A DNA stretch of 64,000 nucleotides from NCBI GenBank assembly GCA_001600175.1, contig BCJC01000002.1, positions 2,887,111-2,951,110 on the forward strand, given 5' to 3'. The translations under genes were made by a program, and so were the position numbers. Positions 23,513 to 35,749 of the stretch are shown one piece after another. The notes below the pieces were generated by a model, which searched no databases, was not told the DNA's origin, and saw only the letters and a program-made list of their open reading frames with translations. Each line of letters opens with the position of its first letter. Position 1 is the stretch's first letter. Origin of the DNA: Erythrobasidium yunnanense (Eukaryota; Basidiomycota; Cystobasidiomycetes; Erythrobasidiales; Erythrobasidiaceae).

Positions 23513-26500
23513 ATGCGCATCGAAGAGCTCATTCTCGATGGCTTCAAGTCGTACCGTGAGCGACGACAACGAGCCAGAGCATCCAGAGGCCGGAACGAGT
23601 GCTGAGTACAGGACGGTTTCTTGACGTTGTCCAGCCGTGCGAACGAGCATATCAGGATGGGACAAGTCGTTCAATGCGATGTAAGTCCCATCAGAGCGAC
23701 CGGTGGTGCGAAAGTAAAGGAGAAACTCGCGCTGAAATGGGACCCAAAACAAACGCGCTTCGCAAACACGCAGAACTGGCTTGGTGAGCGCAAGGACCTG
23801 TCGAAGTACAACATAGTAGTATACTGATGCTCTTCGCCTTAGAACGGATCCGGAAAGTCAAACATTCTCGACGCAATCTGCTTTGTTTTGGGCATCACGA
23901 ATCTACAGGCGGTAGGCTTATGCACGCGTACGAGTGGTTCTGTACACTTATTTACACTTCTTGAATCCTAGGTGCGAGCTGCAAACCTTCAAGACCTCAT
24001 CTACAAGCGAGGACAGGCAGGCATCACGAAGGCTTCGGTTACCATTGTTTTCGACAATTCCGATGCAGCAACTTCGCCTTTTGGCTATGACAAGCAGCAG
24101 CAGATTACTGTCACGCGGCAGGTCAGCCAGATCACTGTCCTGTCCTGCAGATCAAGCTGAATCTGTTGCCGGCTCCGCAGGTCGCGATGGGCGGAGCTTC
24201 CAAGTATCTGGTCTGTGGACACAAGGCAACGCAACAAGAGGTTCAAAGCTTGTTCCAGAGCGTTCAGCTGAATATCAACAATCCCAATTTCCTGATTATG
24301 CAAGGCAAGATCACCAAGGTCCTGAACATGAAGCCGCCTGAAATACTGGGTATGATCGAGGAAGCAGCTGGAACAAGCATGTTTGAAGACAAGAAAGACA
24401 AGGCATCGAAGACCATGGCTAAGAAGGAGAAAAAGATGGACGAGATCCAAGAGGTGCGTTGAACAAAATGATGCGTTTCTTGTCACTAGACGCTGAACAT
24501 CCTTGTCTTCAGCTATTGAAAGACGAGATCACGCCCAAATTGAATCGCCTGAAGAACGACAAGCAGGTCTACCTCGAGTATCAGAAGGCGCAGAGCGAGT
24601 TTGAGAAGCTTTCGCGCTTGGTGGTAGCGCACGAATGGACAATACTACGTGCACGCTCGCAGAAGACAGCAGAAGCCATCTCAGCGAAACAGGTAGCCAT
24701 CAAGGAGGGTCAGCGGACGGCTAAGCGCCTGGCAGACGAAATGAAGAAGATCGAGAAGGAAGTCGAGGAGATTACGGCTAGAAGAGATAAAGAGATGGCG
24801 AAAGGTGGGAAGATACAGACTCTGCAAGATAACCTGAAAGAATTGGCGAAAGAGCTTGCGAAGATCAAGACGCAGTTGGAGCTGAAGAAGCAGACCATCG
24901 CGGACGACGAGAAGCGAGTAGCCGAGTTGGAAGCCGCTGCGAAAGAAGTGCGTGCATCCGACTGTTCATTGAAGTGCGGAAGTGGCTGATAAGCTTGTCT
25001 TCACAGATTGAAGCGCAGAAGGCAGAGAAGAAAGCTTCAACGGCTACTATAGCAGAGAAATTCGCTGCATTGAAGGGCACCTACGATGCTTCTGCGGCGT
25101 CTCTCAAGCAAGCAGAGTCTCTTCTGCAAACCCTCATTACTGGCTTGTCCTCCTCTTCTTCCGATGCCGAGTCCGTTTCGTCAGGCTATATGGGACAGAT
25201 CGCAACGAGCCGTAGTAAAGCGTCTACGGCTTCTACAGAGGCCGAACAAGCGAAAGCCAGAATCGAGCATCTACAGCGGGAACTGAAGGAGAAAGAGCCT
25301 CGAGCGAAGAAAGCGGCTCTTGACGGGAATGGCTTGCTTGCCGAGTTCGAGAAGGCTAAAGAGACAGTGCAGAAGCTTACTAAAGAGATCGACACTTTGG
25401 ACTGGAACGAAGAGAAGGAGGATGCCTTGCGAGAGAAGAAGGAATCTGCCGGGCGACAAGTCCGAGAACTGCTTGAAAAGAGAGACGCCATGAAGAACAA
25501 GCTAGGCAATCTGGACTTCAACTATCAAATGCCGTCCAAGGACTTTGACCGGTCAAAAGTCAAGGGTCTGGTTGCTACGCTTATCACCATCGACCCGAAG
25601 AAGCATCAATTCGCCACGGCCCTCGAAGTCTGTGCTGGTGGTCGGCTGTACAACGTATGCTCGGGCACCTTCCCTGCGCGTGCAGCTTTGCTGACGTTGT
25701 TTGTAGGTCGTTGTCGAGAACGAGAAGGTCGGCTCGCAGCTCCTGGAGAACGGCAAGCTTACGAAGCGCGTTACGATGATTCCGCTCAATCAAATTCAAG
25801 CATTCGTAGCATCTGCCGAGGTAGGTCTCTATAATCTCGTTCGCTGGCTGTGCTATATTCTGATATTTTCACACGATCACAGAAAGTCGCGACAGCAAAG
25901 CAGGTGTCGAAGGGCACTGCGGACCTTGCCTTATCGCTAGTAGGATATGCCGAAGATGTCTCGAAAGCCATGGAATACGTCTTTGGCAACGTGCTCATCT
26001 GCCCAGACGCTGCAGCTGCGAATGCTGTCACCTTCCATGCCGATATCCGGATGAAGAGCGTCACTTTGGAAGGCGATGTATACGATCCTTCTGGGACCCT
26101 TTCCGGTGGAAGCAAGCCATCGACTAGCGGTATTCTTGTCAAACTTCAAGAGCTGAACGCGCTGGAAGAGCAGCTAGCCAAAGTCAAGCGTGCGCTCGCG
26201 GACGCTGAGAGGGAGTGGGACAGCGTAAAGGACAAGGTCAAGCGCTGGAAGGATGCTAGACGTGACCTTGATCTGCAGAAGCATCAGGTCGAATTGCTAG
26301 ATCAGCGTGTCAAGGAGAGCAATGCGACGAAAGTAAGCGTATACATCTATGATAGAATGCAACTCTTGCTGAGTACATCGCCATAGATTGTAGCAGAAGT
26401 CGAAGCTATTAAGGAGCAGATTACGACACTCCAGACATCTATCACCAACCTGAAAACACAGCAGAAAGAGGCAGAGGCAGAGTGCAAGCGGCTCGAAAAG

Positions 26501-27998
26501 GAGATGAGCGAATTCAAGAACAACCGGGAATCCAAGCTTGAAGACATCAAGAAGGATATCAGTAAGAAGAAGAAGGGTCTCGCAACACAGACTACGGATG
26601 TCAAAGCTATGCAACGTGAGGTACAGACGGCCGAACTTGAGCTGGAACAGATGGATCAGGATATCCAGAGTAACAAGGCCGATATCCGGGAAGCACAACA
26701 AGCAGTACAGAAGAGTAATGGCGAGCTGGAAGACCTGAAGGAAGTCGTCAAGACGACTCAGCAGAAGCATGATACTCTAGATGCGAAGTTGCAAGAAGAG
26801 ACAAAGCAATTATCTGCCTTTGCAAACGAGCTGAAGGAGCTAGACGGCGTTCGCAAGACCAAACAGGCAGAGATTGGAGACTTAGACGCAGAAGAGACAC
26901 GACTTACTGCCGATCTTGGGAAAGCGAAGCAGGAGGGCGTGAAAGCCAATCAGCTCATCACCGACTTGCAGAACAAGTATAAGTGGATAGAGGAAGAGAG
27001 CTCGTAAGCCATCCTTTGTGAAGTCTGCTGTGTTGAGCTAAGCTTGGCCATGCAGATCCTTTGGCAAAACAGGAACTTCCTACGACTTCTCCAAGCACGA
27101 CCCGGAGAGTGCAAGACAGAACTGCAAGAGCTTGGACGAAAAGCAGAAAGGACGATCTAAGAAGATCAACCCTAAGGTTATGGTCATGATCGACCAAGTC
27201 GAGAAGCAGGAAAGCGAACTGCTCAAGATGCACGCACAAGTGCTGAAAGACAAGATCAAGATCGAAGAGACTATTGCCAAGCTGGATGCGTACAAGCGGG
27301 AAGCACTCATGAAGACCTGGGAGAAAGTCAGTGCCGACTTCGGATCCATCTTTGGGGAACTTTTACCTGGTAATTTCGCCAAGCTGCTTCCGCCAGAAGG
27401 CCAAGACATCACGCAAGGACTCGAAGTCAAGGTCAGACTTGGTCAAGTATGGAAGCAGTCTTTGACGGAATTATCTGGTGGACAAAGGTAAGATCGCTCC
27501 ATCAGGACTCAAGCCATGCTGACTTTGTCACATCGATGTACAGATCCCTTATTGCACTCTCTTTGATCATGTCGTTGCTGCAGTTCAAGCCAGCGCCCAT
27601 GTATATCCTGGACGAGGTCGATGCCGCCCTCGATCTGAGCCATACTCAGCATATCGGACAGCTCTTCCGGACACGCTTCCACGGCAGTCAATTCATTGTC
27701 GTCTCGCTCAAGGAGGGATTGGTAAGTAAGATCCCGCCTCAGCTATCGCTCATGCTGATCAGCCTCTGCTCTCCTTAGTTTACCAACGCAAACGTACTCT
27801 TCCGCACCCGGTTCAGGGAGGGTACCTCTATCTGGTATGTCTTTTCAATCCATGCATACGAGCTTGATTAGCTAATCCAAAGTCTCCAGCGAACGTACGG
27901 CGCAACGTTCGACAAATGCAGCTACTGCCGAACTGTACAAGGACAACGGTGTCGCTGCAGGGCCGTCCAAAGGTCGTGCTAGAGTTGCTGCGCACTAA
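23513..27998 (+). CDS. SMC2: Condensin ATPase subunit SMC2
   Basis: Fifteen exons, 1209 aa: 23513-23555, 23635-23680, 23774-23783, 23843-23911, 23972-24121, 24181-24453, 24513-24947, 25007-25654, 25707-25820, 25883-26332, 26387-27003, 27056-27487, 27544-27721, 27779-27834, 27890-27998. SMC2 pairs with SMC4 in condensin for mitotic chromosome compaction. Walker A GLNGSGKSN is at 32-40 (Lys38); its first part is encoded by a 10-nt micro-exon. [29 protein letters not shown] and [11 protein letters not shown] identify SMC2 rather than SMC1/3/4. Two long coiled coils flank a hinge at about residues 525-670. Signature LSGGQR is at 1091-1096 and Walker B/D-loop [10 protein letters not shown] at ~1116-1125. 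The short Ala/Arg tail is unremarkable. Confidence 0.97.
23774..23783 (+). other. 10-nt micro-exon of SMC2
   Basis: AACTGGCTTG lies between CGCAG and GTGAGC. It completes Ile and encodes Thr-Gly-Leu immediately before NGSGKSN, restoring the invariant AITGLNGSGKSN. No alternative junction across 23681-23842 gives this peptide. Confidence 0.88.
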
Positions 27999-28267
27999 CG
28001 ACCTTCCGTTCACTCGATCTCGTCATTCTCTGTTGACATCCATACTTGTACTGTCAGACACTTCGCTTTTCTCCACCTTTCTTGATTGAGACACACTTCT
28101 AGCATCGTGTATAGCTTGCAGGTTATTGTATGATTGTAAGATAGCTCTGCGCGTTTGAAATCTGGAAACAAAGGCGTTGCTCTTGCGTAAACCATTTGCT
28201 TTCTTCAGCTGAACACCTCAACTTCGCCGTATGTCGCCTTCTGCCTAATCTACGAACACCAACGATC

Positions 28268-28997
28268 ATGCTGGTCCTTGTCATCGGCGACCTGCATATC
28301 CCAGTGCGAGCGCACGACCTCCCGGCCAAGTTCAAGAAGCTGCTCGTTCCAGGCAAGATCCAACAAGTACTGTTGACTGGCAACGTCTGCGATGGCGAAA
28401 CGCTGGAATGGCTACGGAGCATCTGCAATGGCGACGTGCGAGCTGTTCGCGGTGATTGGGATGAGGTAAGGCTGGGCGCGGATGCAAGGGCAGCCGTAAA
28501 TGCTAGCTAATACTACTGTCGTGTTGATGCAGCTCCCTAGTGCACCTCCTTCGCAAGTCATAACCCATGGTCCCTTGCGGATAGGCCTGATTCACGGACA
28601 TCAAGTCGTGCCTCTGGGCGATACAGAGTCGCTGTCCGCGATAGCACGCAAGCTGGACGTAGACATCCTCATATCTGGCTCTACACATAAATTCGAAGCC
28701 TTCGAATACGAAGGACGCTTCTTCATCAACCCCGGCTCAGCGACTGGCGCATTCACCTTCTCCAATCTTGGCGGTACTACCAGCCTATTGAAGCCTAGAG
28801 ATGAGGAAAGCAACAGCAATGGAGCAGACACTTCGAATGGAGATGCTGCAAAGCCGCGGAGTGGAAGCTCTCCAGCTGCAGAAAGCATAGCCAGCTTTGC
28901 GCTCATGGATCTTCAAGGCAGCAACGTAGTTACATATGTGTATCAACTCATAGAGGGCGATGTGCGGGTGGAGAGAGTTGAGTTCAGGAAGGATTAG
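28268..28997 (+). CDS. VPS29: Retromer subunit VPS29
   Basis: Exons 28268-28465 and 28533-28997 with a 67-nt intron; 220 aa. Vps29 is the phosphoesterase-fold subunit of the retromer that recycles receptors from endosomes to the Golgi. The fold motifs are present: VIGDLHIP (residues 5-12), [64 protein letters not shown] Ser/Asn/Pro-rich insert of ~40 residues sits before the last strands ([20 protein letters not shown]), making it longer than the ~182-residue animal and yeast-type core. It starts 269 bp after the SMC2 stop, same strand. Confidence 0.95.
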
Positions 28998-29736
28998 TAA
29001 GTAAGCGATACGTCCAGCCATGCTTCAATCCCCCTAAATCGATGCCCTCCAACAGGTCAAGTTTTGGAGCTTACTATGTTGTCTTAAATATTGTACTTTG
29101 GTCACTCACCCGACCTTCTGTCAAGACTGTCACGCTAGGTCCCGTCAGAGCCCGCACTGGCTATTTACTTCTACGCTCCCGATGAATCGTCAATCTACTC
29201 TGCCGTAATGCTAGATCACTCAATCTAGGAGAGCCTACAGGCTTACACATGCTATTCTGACACTGCTTTACAAGTAGCGAGCTTGGCTTCACACGCAAGA
29301 CTGAAGTTGTGACAAGTTGGATACTGATCTCTCGCAGATAAGTTAAAAAACAGACAGCAGATGCATCATAAACTCGCTCACCGACACTTCAAACTGGGCG
29401 CATTACCGTCAACGCGGTCCGTAGCCGCCGCTGACCTGCCATCAAGCTTATGAGAGCCCTTGTTCTACAGAGCGGCACAAGACCATCGTCCCCATGTCTG
29501 TTACTTTGTAAGGCCTAATTCATGCGCCAACGAGCTACCTCTTGGCGCTTTCACATCCCCTCTCTTTATACTTCAAGTGCGAATCGCATATTCAATCTTA
29601 CCATTAGTAGCTGCGCTGGACATAGCCATACTCGAGTAAGTCCACTACGATCTCCTTCCTTCTTTCGTCATCTACGAGGCTGACATCAATTGCCAGGGAT
29701 ACACATCTTCTCTCTTCAAGCATTCGACAAATTACA
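28998..29736. other. Intergenic, no supported gene
   Basis: No ORF or RNA gene recognised in ~740 bp; checked by eye for tRNA-like A/B boxes without success. Confidence 0.45.
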
Positions 29737-30318
29737 ATGCAAGGAGTATCAACGGACTCGCGCAATACTCGCTCGTTTCTTCCTCCCGGACTCACCATGA
29801 GCGAACGTCAGGGTTGCGTCCTTACTAAAATTTCGGCAGATGGCGATCTGCTGGTCTTTACTCCTTCGGAATGGGCGGTTTTGGGTGATAACTTCAAGCG
29901 GGCGGGAAGATGGCACGAAATGCAGCCCCGCCCTTCATTCGTCGTGCGAGACAGCGGAGACAGGGTTGTGAGTCTCGTTATTGCAGATTTCTGGAAAGCC
30001 TGGGTTTCCGCACTCGAGCGAGACAGTAGGACTCTTCTATCTGGCTACCACCTCACTCTCTGTACCAACCGCTATATCATCTATACCGCCAGCGACGTGG
30101 GTGAGGGAAAGGTACCGGTTGCGGATCTCAGCGGTCCTGAGTGGAGAACCAAGAAGAATCAGTGGTTGGCTACTGTGGGGAACACCTTCGTTCAGGACAA
30201 CGTAGTATGCGTCTGGAGAGACAATGACAAAGCGGACATCATCAGGCATACGGAATGGGAGCAAGTCAAGTCTAAATACATGAGAGGCCCGATCCCGGCC
30301 ATTATCCCCTGGTCTTGA
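29737..30318 (+). CDS. Orphan protein, 193 aa, single exon
   Basis: Continuous frame from ATG at 29737; an internal ATG at 29797 (MSERQGCVL) is an alternative start. Trp-rich soluble protein with alternating beta and helical segments (FKRAGRWHEMQPRPSFVVRD, DFWKAWVSALERDSRTLLSG, KKNQWLATVGNTFVQDNVVC). No signal peptide, membrane segment or known motif. Length, composition and a plausible upstream leader support coding; function unknown. Confidence 0.55.
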   Translation: MQGVSTDSRNTRSFLPPGLTMSERQGCVLTKISADGDLLVFTPSEWAVLGDNFKRAGRWHEMQPRPSFVVRDSGDRVVSLVIADFWKAWVSALERDSRTLLSGYHLTLCTNRYIIYTASDVGEGKVPVADLSGPEWRTKKNQWLATVGNTFVQDNVVCVWRDNDKADIIRHTEWEQVKSKYMRGPIPAIIPWS

Positions 30319-30689
30319 TACAGGACAGCACCAGGTCAGCACACTGTCTCATTACAGCCGTAAGCCATTCTGACATAAATGTGACATCTGCCTAGACCCC
30401 GGACGAAGGATTCGCGGCGCATCGATCAGCACAAGCAGCGCTAGCGCAGGAGCAAATTCTACACGCAGAACATCTTCATCAGCACCCTCCAAGTAAGGGA
30501 GCTCGCCTCAGCTATCGGAACCGGTTATATTGGAAGTCCTGATGCCTGAGATTACGTTATTGGACAATGACAGAGATGATGAACAATGAGCCTCACGATA
30601 GTATACTGTCCCTTCACAATTGCCCTTCTCATGCATTTTGCTCAGCTTTCGCCAAGCTACCTACTTCATCTCTCTCAAACGTATTAAAG
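30319..30689. other. Intergenic, no supported gene
   Basis: Promoter region of the following MGM101 gene; the frame is open upstream of its start but lacks conserved sequence. Confidence 0.45.
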
Positions 30690-31600
30690 ATGCTCCAAGC
30701 ACGACAAAGATTGTTCAATATTGCCAGACAGCAGGCGGCATCAACGTCGAGGTGCATGTCGAGCGGCGCCTGGGATTTTGCAGCTTCATCATCGAGCTCG
30801 GGGCCTTCGTCAACAGCTTCTTCACCTTCGTCAGCGCCATCAACGTCCAGCAGCAGTGATCAGAGTACTCCAGTAGATGCGACATCGGCGTCGTCATCGT
30901 CATCCCCCCTGCCGCCCATTCCTGCTTTCGATGCGCATCCGCCGCCATCAGCGTCACCTCTGCATGACTGGTCTCGGTCTTTCCACGGTCTCTCAACGCA
31001 GCCTTTCGACAAGGAGGTAGCAAACGTGTTACTGGCTTCTTTGGAGCCGCGCGATGTCGAGATCAAGCCAGATGGATTACTCTACCTGCCTGAGATCAAG
31101 TACCGAAGAATACTGAATAGAGCATTCGGGCCAGGCGGATGGGGTCTAGCACCCAGAGGCGAGACAAACGTAGGGAGCAAGATTGTGTCAAGAGAATACG
31201 GCCTTGTCTGCTTGGGCAGACTGGTCTCTGTTGCCAGAGGCGAGCAAGAGTACTTCGATCCATCGGGAGTTCCTACAGCGACAGAAGGATGCAAGTCGAA
31301 CGCACTCGTGAGGTGTTGCAAGGATCTCGGTGTCGCAAGCGAGCTGTGGTGAGCCTGGGTGCTTTCAGCTGTCACGCAAGATCGAAGCTGAATCGTACAT
31401 GCAGGGACCCCCGCTTTATTCAGGATTTCAAGAAGAAGCATTGCGCAGAAGTATGGGGCGAGCATGTCGCGACAAAGAAGAAGTAGGCCAACCACCATTT
31501 TTCTTTTCACTGGCATCGACACTGACGAATACACGTCTGCAGGCGCAAGCTGTGGCGCAGAAAGGACGACAAGCTTTCCTATCCCTATGAGGAGAAATAG
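30690..31600 (+). CDS. MGM101: Mitochondrial genome maintenance protein MGM101
   Basis: Exons 30690-31348, 31405-31482 and 31543-31600; 264 aa. Mgm101 is a Rad52-related, ring-forming annealing protein of the mitochondrial nucleoid, needed for mtDNA repair and maintenance. The start was placed at [15 protein letters not shown], a basic amphipathic presequence ending near RCMSS; upstream in-frame codons lack it. A Ser/Pro-rich linker follows. The core is conserved: [13 protein letters not shown]-type block (here [17 protein letters not shown]), [68 protein letters not shown], and the C-terminal [15 protein letters not shown] after the second intron. Confidence 0.95.
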
Positions 31601-32227
31601 TGCAGTACTAGACAATCACTTCAGCTCCCCTCGTCGGAGATAGATGACAGGGATCAGTGCTCAAGACCCTCAAGGCGCACGGTTTTCAGCAAGTACTTAG
31701 TAGATATTGTTGTCTCTTGTCAAAAGTGCTTTCGGCGCAAAACTACTCCATTCAGTCCAAACTGTGACCAGGTTGTCTCGCGCTCCCTCGCTAACATCGG
31801 CAGCCTGATGATTCTTTCTAGAGAATGGATACGTCTGCATCCTATAGTAATGCTGGGCCACGGCGATGCGAAGAAGCCATGTTCCTTTCGTTGTGAGAGA
31901 TATCAAACGTTTTCTTTTCTTTACTCCATTTCACTATCGAACAACGACACGCGACTGCTAAACTTACGTATGAACAGATCTAGCGCGATACAGCAAACGA
32001 CACGTAACGAATGCTTGCTACACGATACATGCCACAGATTGCGTTGTTGGTCTTCATTACGATACTGCTCGTTGCCTTTTTGCATTTTTGCTTTGCCTTA
32101 TGAATGCCGGCCGTACTTCGCCGAGCTTTTGTGTGCCCCATCCCAGTTCTCGATGGCCAGCATCGATCGACTCCGTGAAGGCAGGTACCGTGGTCAGGCT
32201 CCTCATGTTGACGAACCGCTAGTTGAA
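31601..32227. other. Convergent intergenic region, no supported gene
   Basis: Separates two 3' ends. A plus-strand 154-codon ORF (31808-32272) overlaps the end of the minus gene and has no features. Confidence 0.5.
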
Positions 32228-33565
32228 CTATGCCATGCTTCCCTCGTCATCATCGCTACTATCTGCGCCTGAATGGCCGCTACCAACGAAGAACTCTGGA
32301 CTTGTAAAGAAGCGGTTCAGACTTGGTCGATTTGGGCTTTTAGGAGGAGTGAGGGAAGAAGAGGCAGGTTGAGCTTGTCCTGCTTCGTTGGGAGATGAAT
32401 ATGGTCCGCCGAAGACGTGCTCTCTCGTAGCAGCGTAGCTCGAGCTTTCCTCGCTGACATACGCAAGACGAGATCGCTTTAATGGGTTACCTCGCTTGAG
32501 AGGCGAAAGAAGATGCGTGCGTGACGAATATGGCTCGCTGGCCATGGAAGCGTACGAAGAGAGTTCGGGCGATGAAGCCGATGCCTCATCATATTCGCGA
32601 GTCTTGCGCAAGCCCATTGACGACGTGTATGCAGAAGAGGCGGACGAAGAAGATGCAGCTGAGGTTGCTCGTCTAGCGAAGCTAGGGCGCGTAGGTGACA
32701 GTTGCCCAGAAGATGCTGAATGCACTATTGAGGGAGAGAAAGGTGAGGGAGCGGAAGACGAGGCGGCGCGGGCTGCTGCTGATTCTGCGTTCCATTTGTC
32801 TTTGAGTAGATCATACTCTGCTTGAGTATGTGTAGGTGCAGAGTATGAGCGGATCATGCTGCTCGAAGCTGACGCCTGCATGGCTGGAGACGAAGAGGGA
32901 GAGGATGCCCAGTAAGGTCGGGTGGTATACGATGATGTTGATGCAGTGGAAGTGTTATATTGCTGCTGTAATGTCGCGTCTAGAGGAACATCTTGGCTTG
33001 ATAGCGTAGGAGGGTTGAAATGACAAGACGATATGCGCTCGAGCTGAATGGACGGAGAGTATCGAGGCTTGACTTGTTGCTCTTTACGAGTAGCTGAAGA
33101 TCTTCTCCTCGACTTGTGGGTCGCGCCTTCTGGGAACGGGAAGGATGAAAGTGATGGATCGTGAATGGAGATCAACGACATGGAAGTAGAGGGAGTAACA
33201 GTCTCGACAGACGAGTCGGAAGTAGACGAGTCGTATGCAGAGTCGTCTGCCATGCCTTCTAGTGATCCGGACGATAATTGCCGGTGGTATATGTCGCGCC
33301 CATCCATGTGCGAGTCTTCTGACGGCCTGGCCACGTCGAGGTTGAAGAGATCCTCCTCTTGAACATTATCACTATAACCGTTGAAGCCTAGCGACGATAG
33401 AAGCTGCTCTGCTTGAGACATGCTGCCCGTATCTTGCCAAGAATCGAAGGAGATGCCGTGGGCAGGATGGATCATTGTATAGTCGAAGTCGCCCCATCGT
33501 GATGTCTCTGCACTATTGCCTAGAAGCGGCGAAGAATGCATCTGCGGCGAAAGAACCTGGGCCAT
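32228..33565 (-). CDS. Ser-rich orphan protein, 445 aa, single exon
   Basis: Uninterrupted frame from 33565 down to a stop at 32228-32230. Ser is the dominant residue, with many SP/TP sites and basic clusters (HKSRRRSSATRKEQ, LLSPLKRGNPLKRSRLAY, LTPPKSPNRPSLNRFF), suggesting a phosphorylated, mostly disordered regulatory protein, perhaps nuclear. The C terminus is acidic (SGADSSDDDEGSMA). An N-terminal block EQLLSSLGFNGYSD may be a short ordered motif. Long upstream empty region (2.2 kb) would suit a regulator. No domain recognised. Confidence 0.65.
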   Translation of the reverse strand: MAQVLSPQMHSSPLLGNSAETSRWGDFDYTMIHPAHGISFDSWQDTGSMSQAEQLLSSLGFNGYSDNVQEEDLFNLDVARPSEDSHMDGRDIYHRQLSSGSLEGMADDSAYDSSTSDSSVETVTPSTSMSLISIHDPSLSSFPFPEGATHKSRRRSSATRKEQQVKPRYSPSIQLERISSCHFNPPTLSSQDVPLDATLQQQYNTSTASTSSYTTRPYWASSPSSSPAMQASASSSMIRSYSAPTHTQAEYDLLKDKWNAESAAARAASSSAPSPFSPSIVHSASSGQLSPTRPSFARRATSAASSSSASSAYTSSMGLRKTREYDEASASSPELSSYASMASEPYSSRTHLLSPLKRGNPLKRSRLAYVSEESSSYAATREHVFGGPYSSPNEAGQAQPASSSLTPPKSPNRPSLNRFFTSPEFFVGSGHSGADSSDDDEGSMA

Positions 33566-35749
33566 ATTGCTGATCGCCCATTAAATACGGGTCAGTCAAT
33601 GAAGCTAGGGGCATCGACGAGTATGATCTTACAGATAGATGTATGGATGACTGGTTGAGCAGAAAGTAAAAGAGATTGCTATTGAAAAGCCAGGAGCGAA
33701 CGAGCCAGGAAGTCGAAGCTACAAAGGGGAAGAGGCCAGTGATAGTCGGAAGAATGTAGAAGAGATGCGGAAAGAATGCAGGTAGCAGCACTTAGCAGCA
33801 GTGCTACTACAATCAAGTGACTGCTACTAGTAGAGATCCGCGCCGAATTTTGCGCAATCCTTGTGGTAGCTTGCTGTTCGCGAGCCGAATATTCGCTGTG
33901 ATTGCTCGTGATTTTGGCGGAAAAGGTGTTGTTACTACACACTTCTCTTTTCTCGCAGTCTTCTTGTGGTAACTTCTGACTTCTTGCACGTCTGACAACC
34001 CCTCAGTGCCGTTGACTTTAGAGTTGACAGGTCCTAAGTGCCGGTGACAGGCGATAGGGGGTGAGATGGAAAGGACGTGTCGCGAAAGTAAACAAGAACT
34101 TCTAGGAGGAGCTGACTACTTCAACTGTAAGAGAAGGTCAGAAAGTATTACAAGACAGAAGGAAGAGAGCAGAAAGCAACGTACTTCTTCTGCTGGCTAA
34201 TCCGACAGGCGGTCCCTCTGGAAATTGTTTGATTAAATCCTTGCGCGTCTCTCTCTTCCCTGCCTTCACCTTGTGGTATCTTTATTAGATGTCTGGATCC
34301 CACCTTCCCTTCTCTCTTGCGGGTCGGGTGTTCTTCTGGCTGTCTTTGCCGGAAGACGATGCTTTCTCGATGGGCGCGTATGCTGGATGGGATTTGATCT
34401 CTCGGGAGCGAGGTAGGACTGCTGCGACTCGATATGTTGTATGGAAGGGTATCGCAGGTATGCAGCGCACGAAGTCGAGACGCCAACTGCGATGACAGCT
34501 GTCGACGTGAGATGCGTGCCTGCTTCTGCTCTTGCAAGATTTCTTGCACAAATCAGTTTCGAAGACAAGAGACCATGATAGCAAATGATACAGTACTGCT
34601 ACTCGGAAAGTTCAGCAAATCGTCATACAAACTATGCCTGTTAGCGCAGCGTGTCCAGACATATTAAACGAAGTGCTTCGCAGAGCGCAACAGCTTGTCC
34701 GGTCCATGAAGCTGGGCTGTCAGTCTGCGCCGATAAGCTTTAGGGTTCTGCAATGATACCTCGCTTCATTACTGCCTGGCTTGGTTATCCCAATGCATCA
34801 ATGATATAGAAATCTAGAAGGAAAACAAAGGTTTTAGCGAAGGCGACGCGTCGAAATTTCTTGACGCGTAAAGTGCCTTCTTTCACATTCTGTCACACAG
34901 TTGATGGAGACTTCTAAGCGAAATGATATCGCCATGTGTAATTTGTCCCGACATCTTCATGCCTTCGAGGTCATGTCCTCTCGGTGCTCTTCGCACTCTT
35001 GAGAAAAAGGAAAAGACATGAAACGGATTTTTTCGGTAAGCGACAAGAGTCACCGCATTACGATGTTCTCACTCTGCCAGTGGTACAGTGCGCTTTCCAC
35101 ATGCTCCGTCTAACGCGGGACGTGGGCTTCCCAGAAATATATAGGCAGACCAATCGCAAGCCTGCTTTTGACAGCTCTGCAGCCGGCTATGGATGCAGCG
35201 ACGGTCTCCCTAGCGTACGAAAGCGTAGCTGTTGGTCCGTGATAGACACGCTTCGCCAGAAAGGCTCAGGGCCGTCCGACACTGTTGAAACAAGCCAGAC
35301 CAGACCTTTGAAGACTGCCAGACGATAATGCTATACTCGCCGTTTCTGCATGAAGATGTGCCGGCAAATACACTCGCTCATTGAAACGTCCTCTGGGCGT
35401 ATCACATTGGCCGGCGCCCTGCACCCAAAGTACCCAAGGATCTGCTGGAGAGAGGTCGACTCGCTCCGGAGAGGAGTGTCCTGACCTCGTGCAGCATACG
35501 TATGACTGTGTTTAGTCGTAGGGTCTAATGCGCGTAAAAGCGACATTCTCGACGGACAATCTAACGGTCGGTTCATAGCCCGCGCTATGTAGTGACAAGT
35601 TGCCGAACGTCCTGTCTTATCATGTATATGACAGGACGAGACAACATTGTGCTCTCGTCACTCTTGCGCACTAAACTGTTATGTTCCTATGAACAGCCCA
35701 AGCAGTGAGATCAGTGTCGACCAAGCTGGGACGGCGCGGGGTTTAATGC
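33566..35749. other. 2.2-kb region without a supported gene
   Basis: Only short overlapping ORFs. Probably a long 5' regulatory or leader region of the Ser-rich gene plus the 3' flank of the Bfa1-like gene. I cannot exclude a non-coding RNA. Confidence 0.45.

Noticed and set aside
28998-29736. tRNA or other structured RNA gene in the spacer
   Set aside because: No convincing A/B boxes or cloverleaf pairing seen by eye; a covariance-model scan would settle it.
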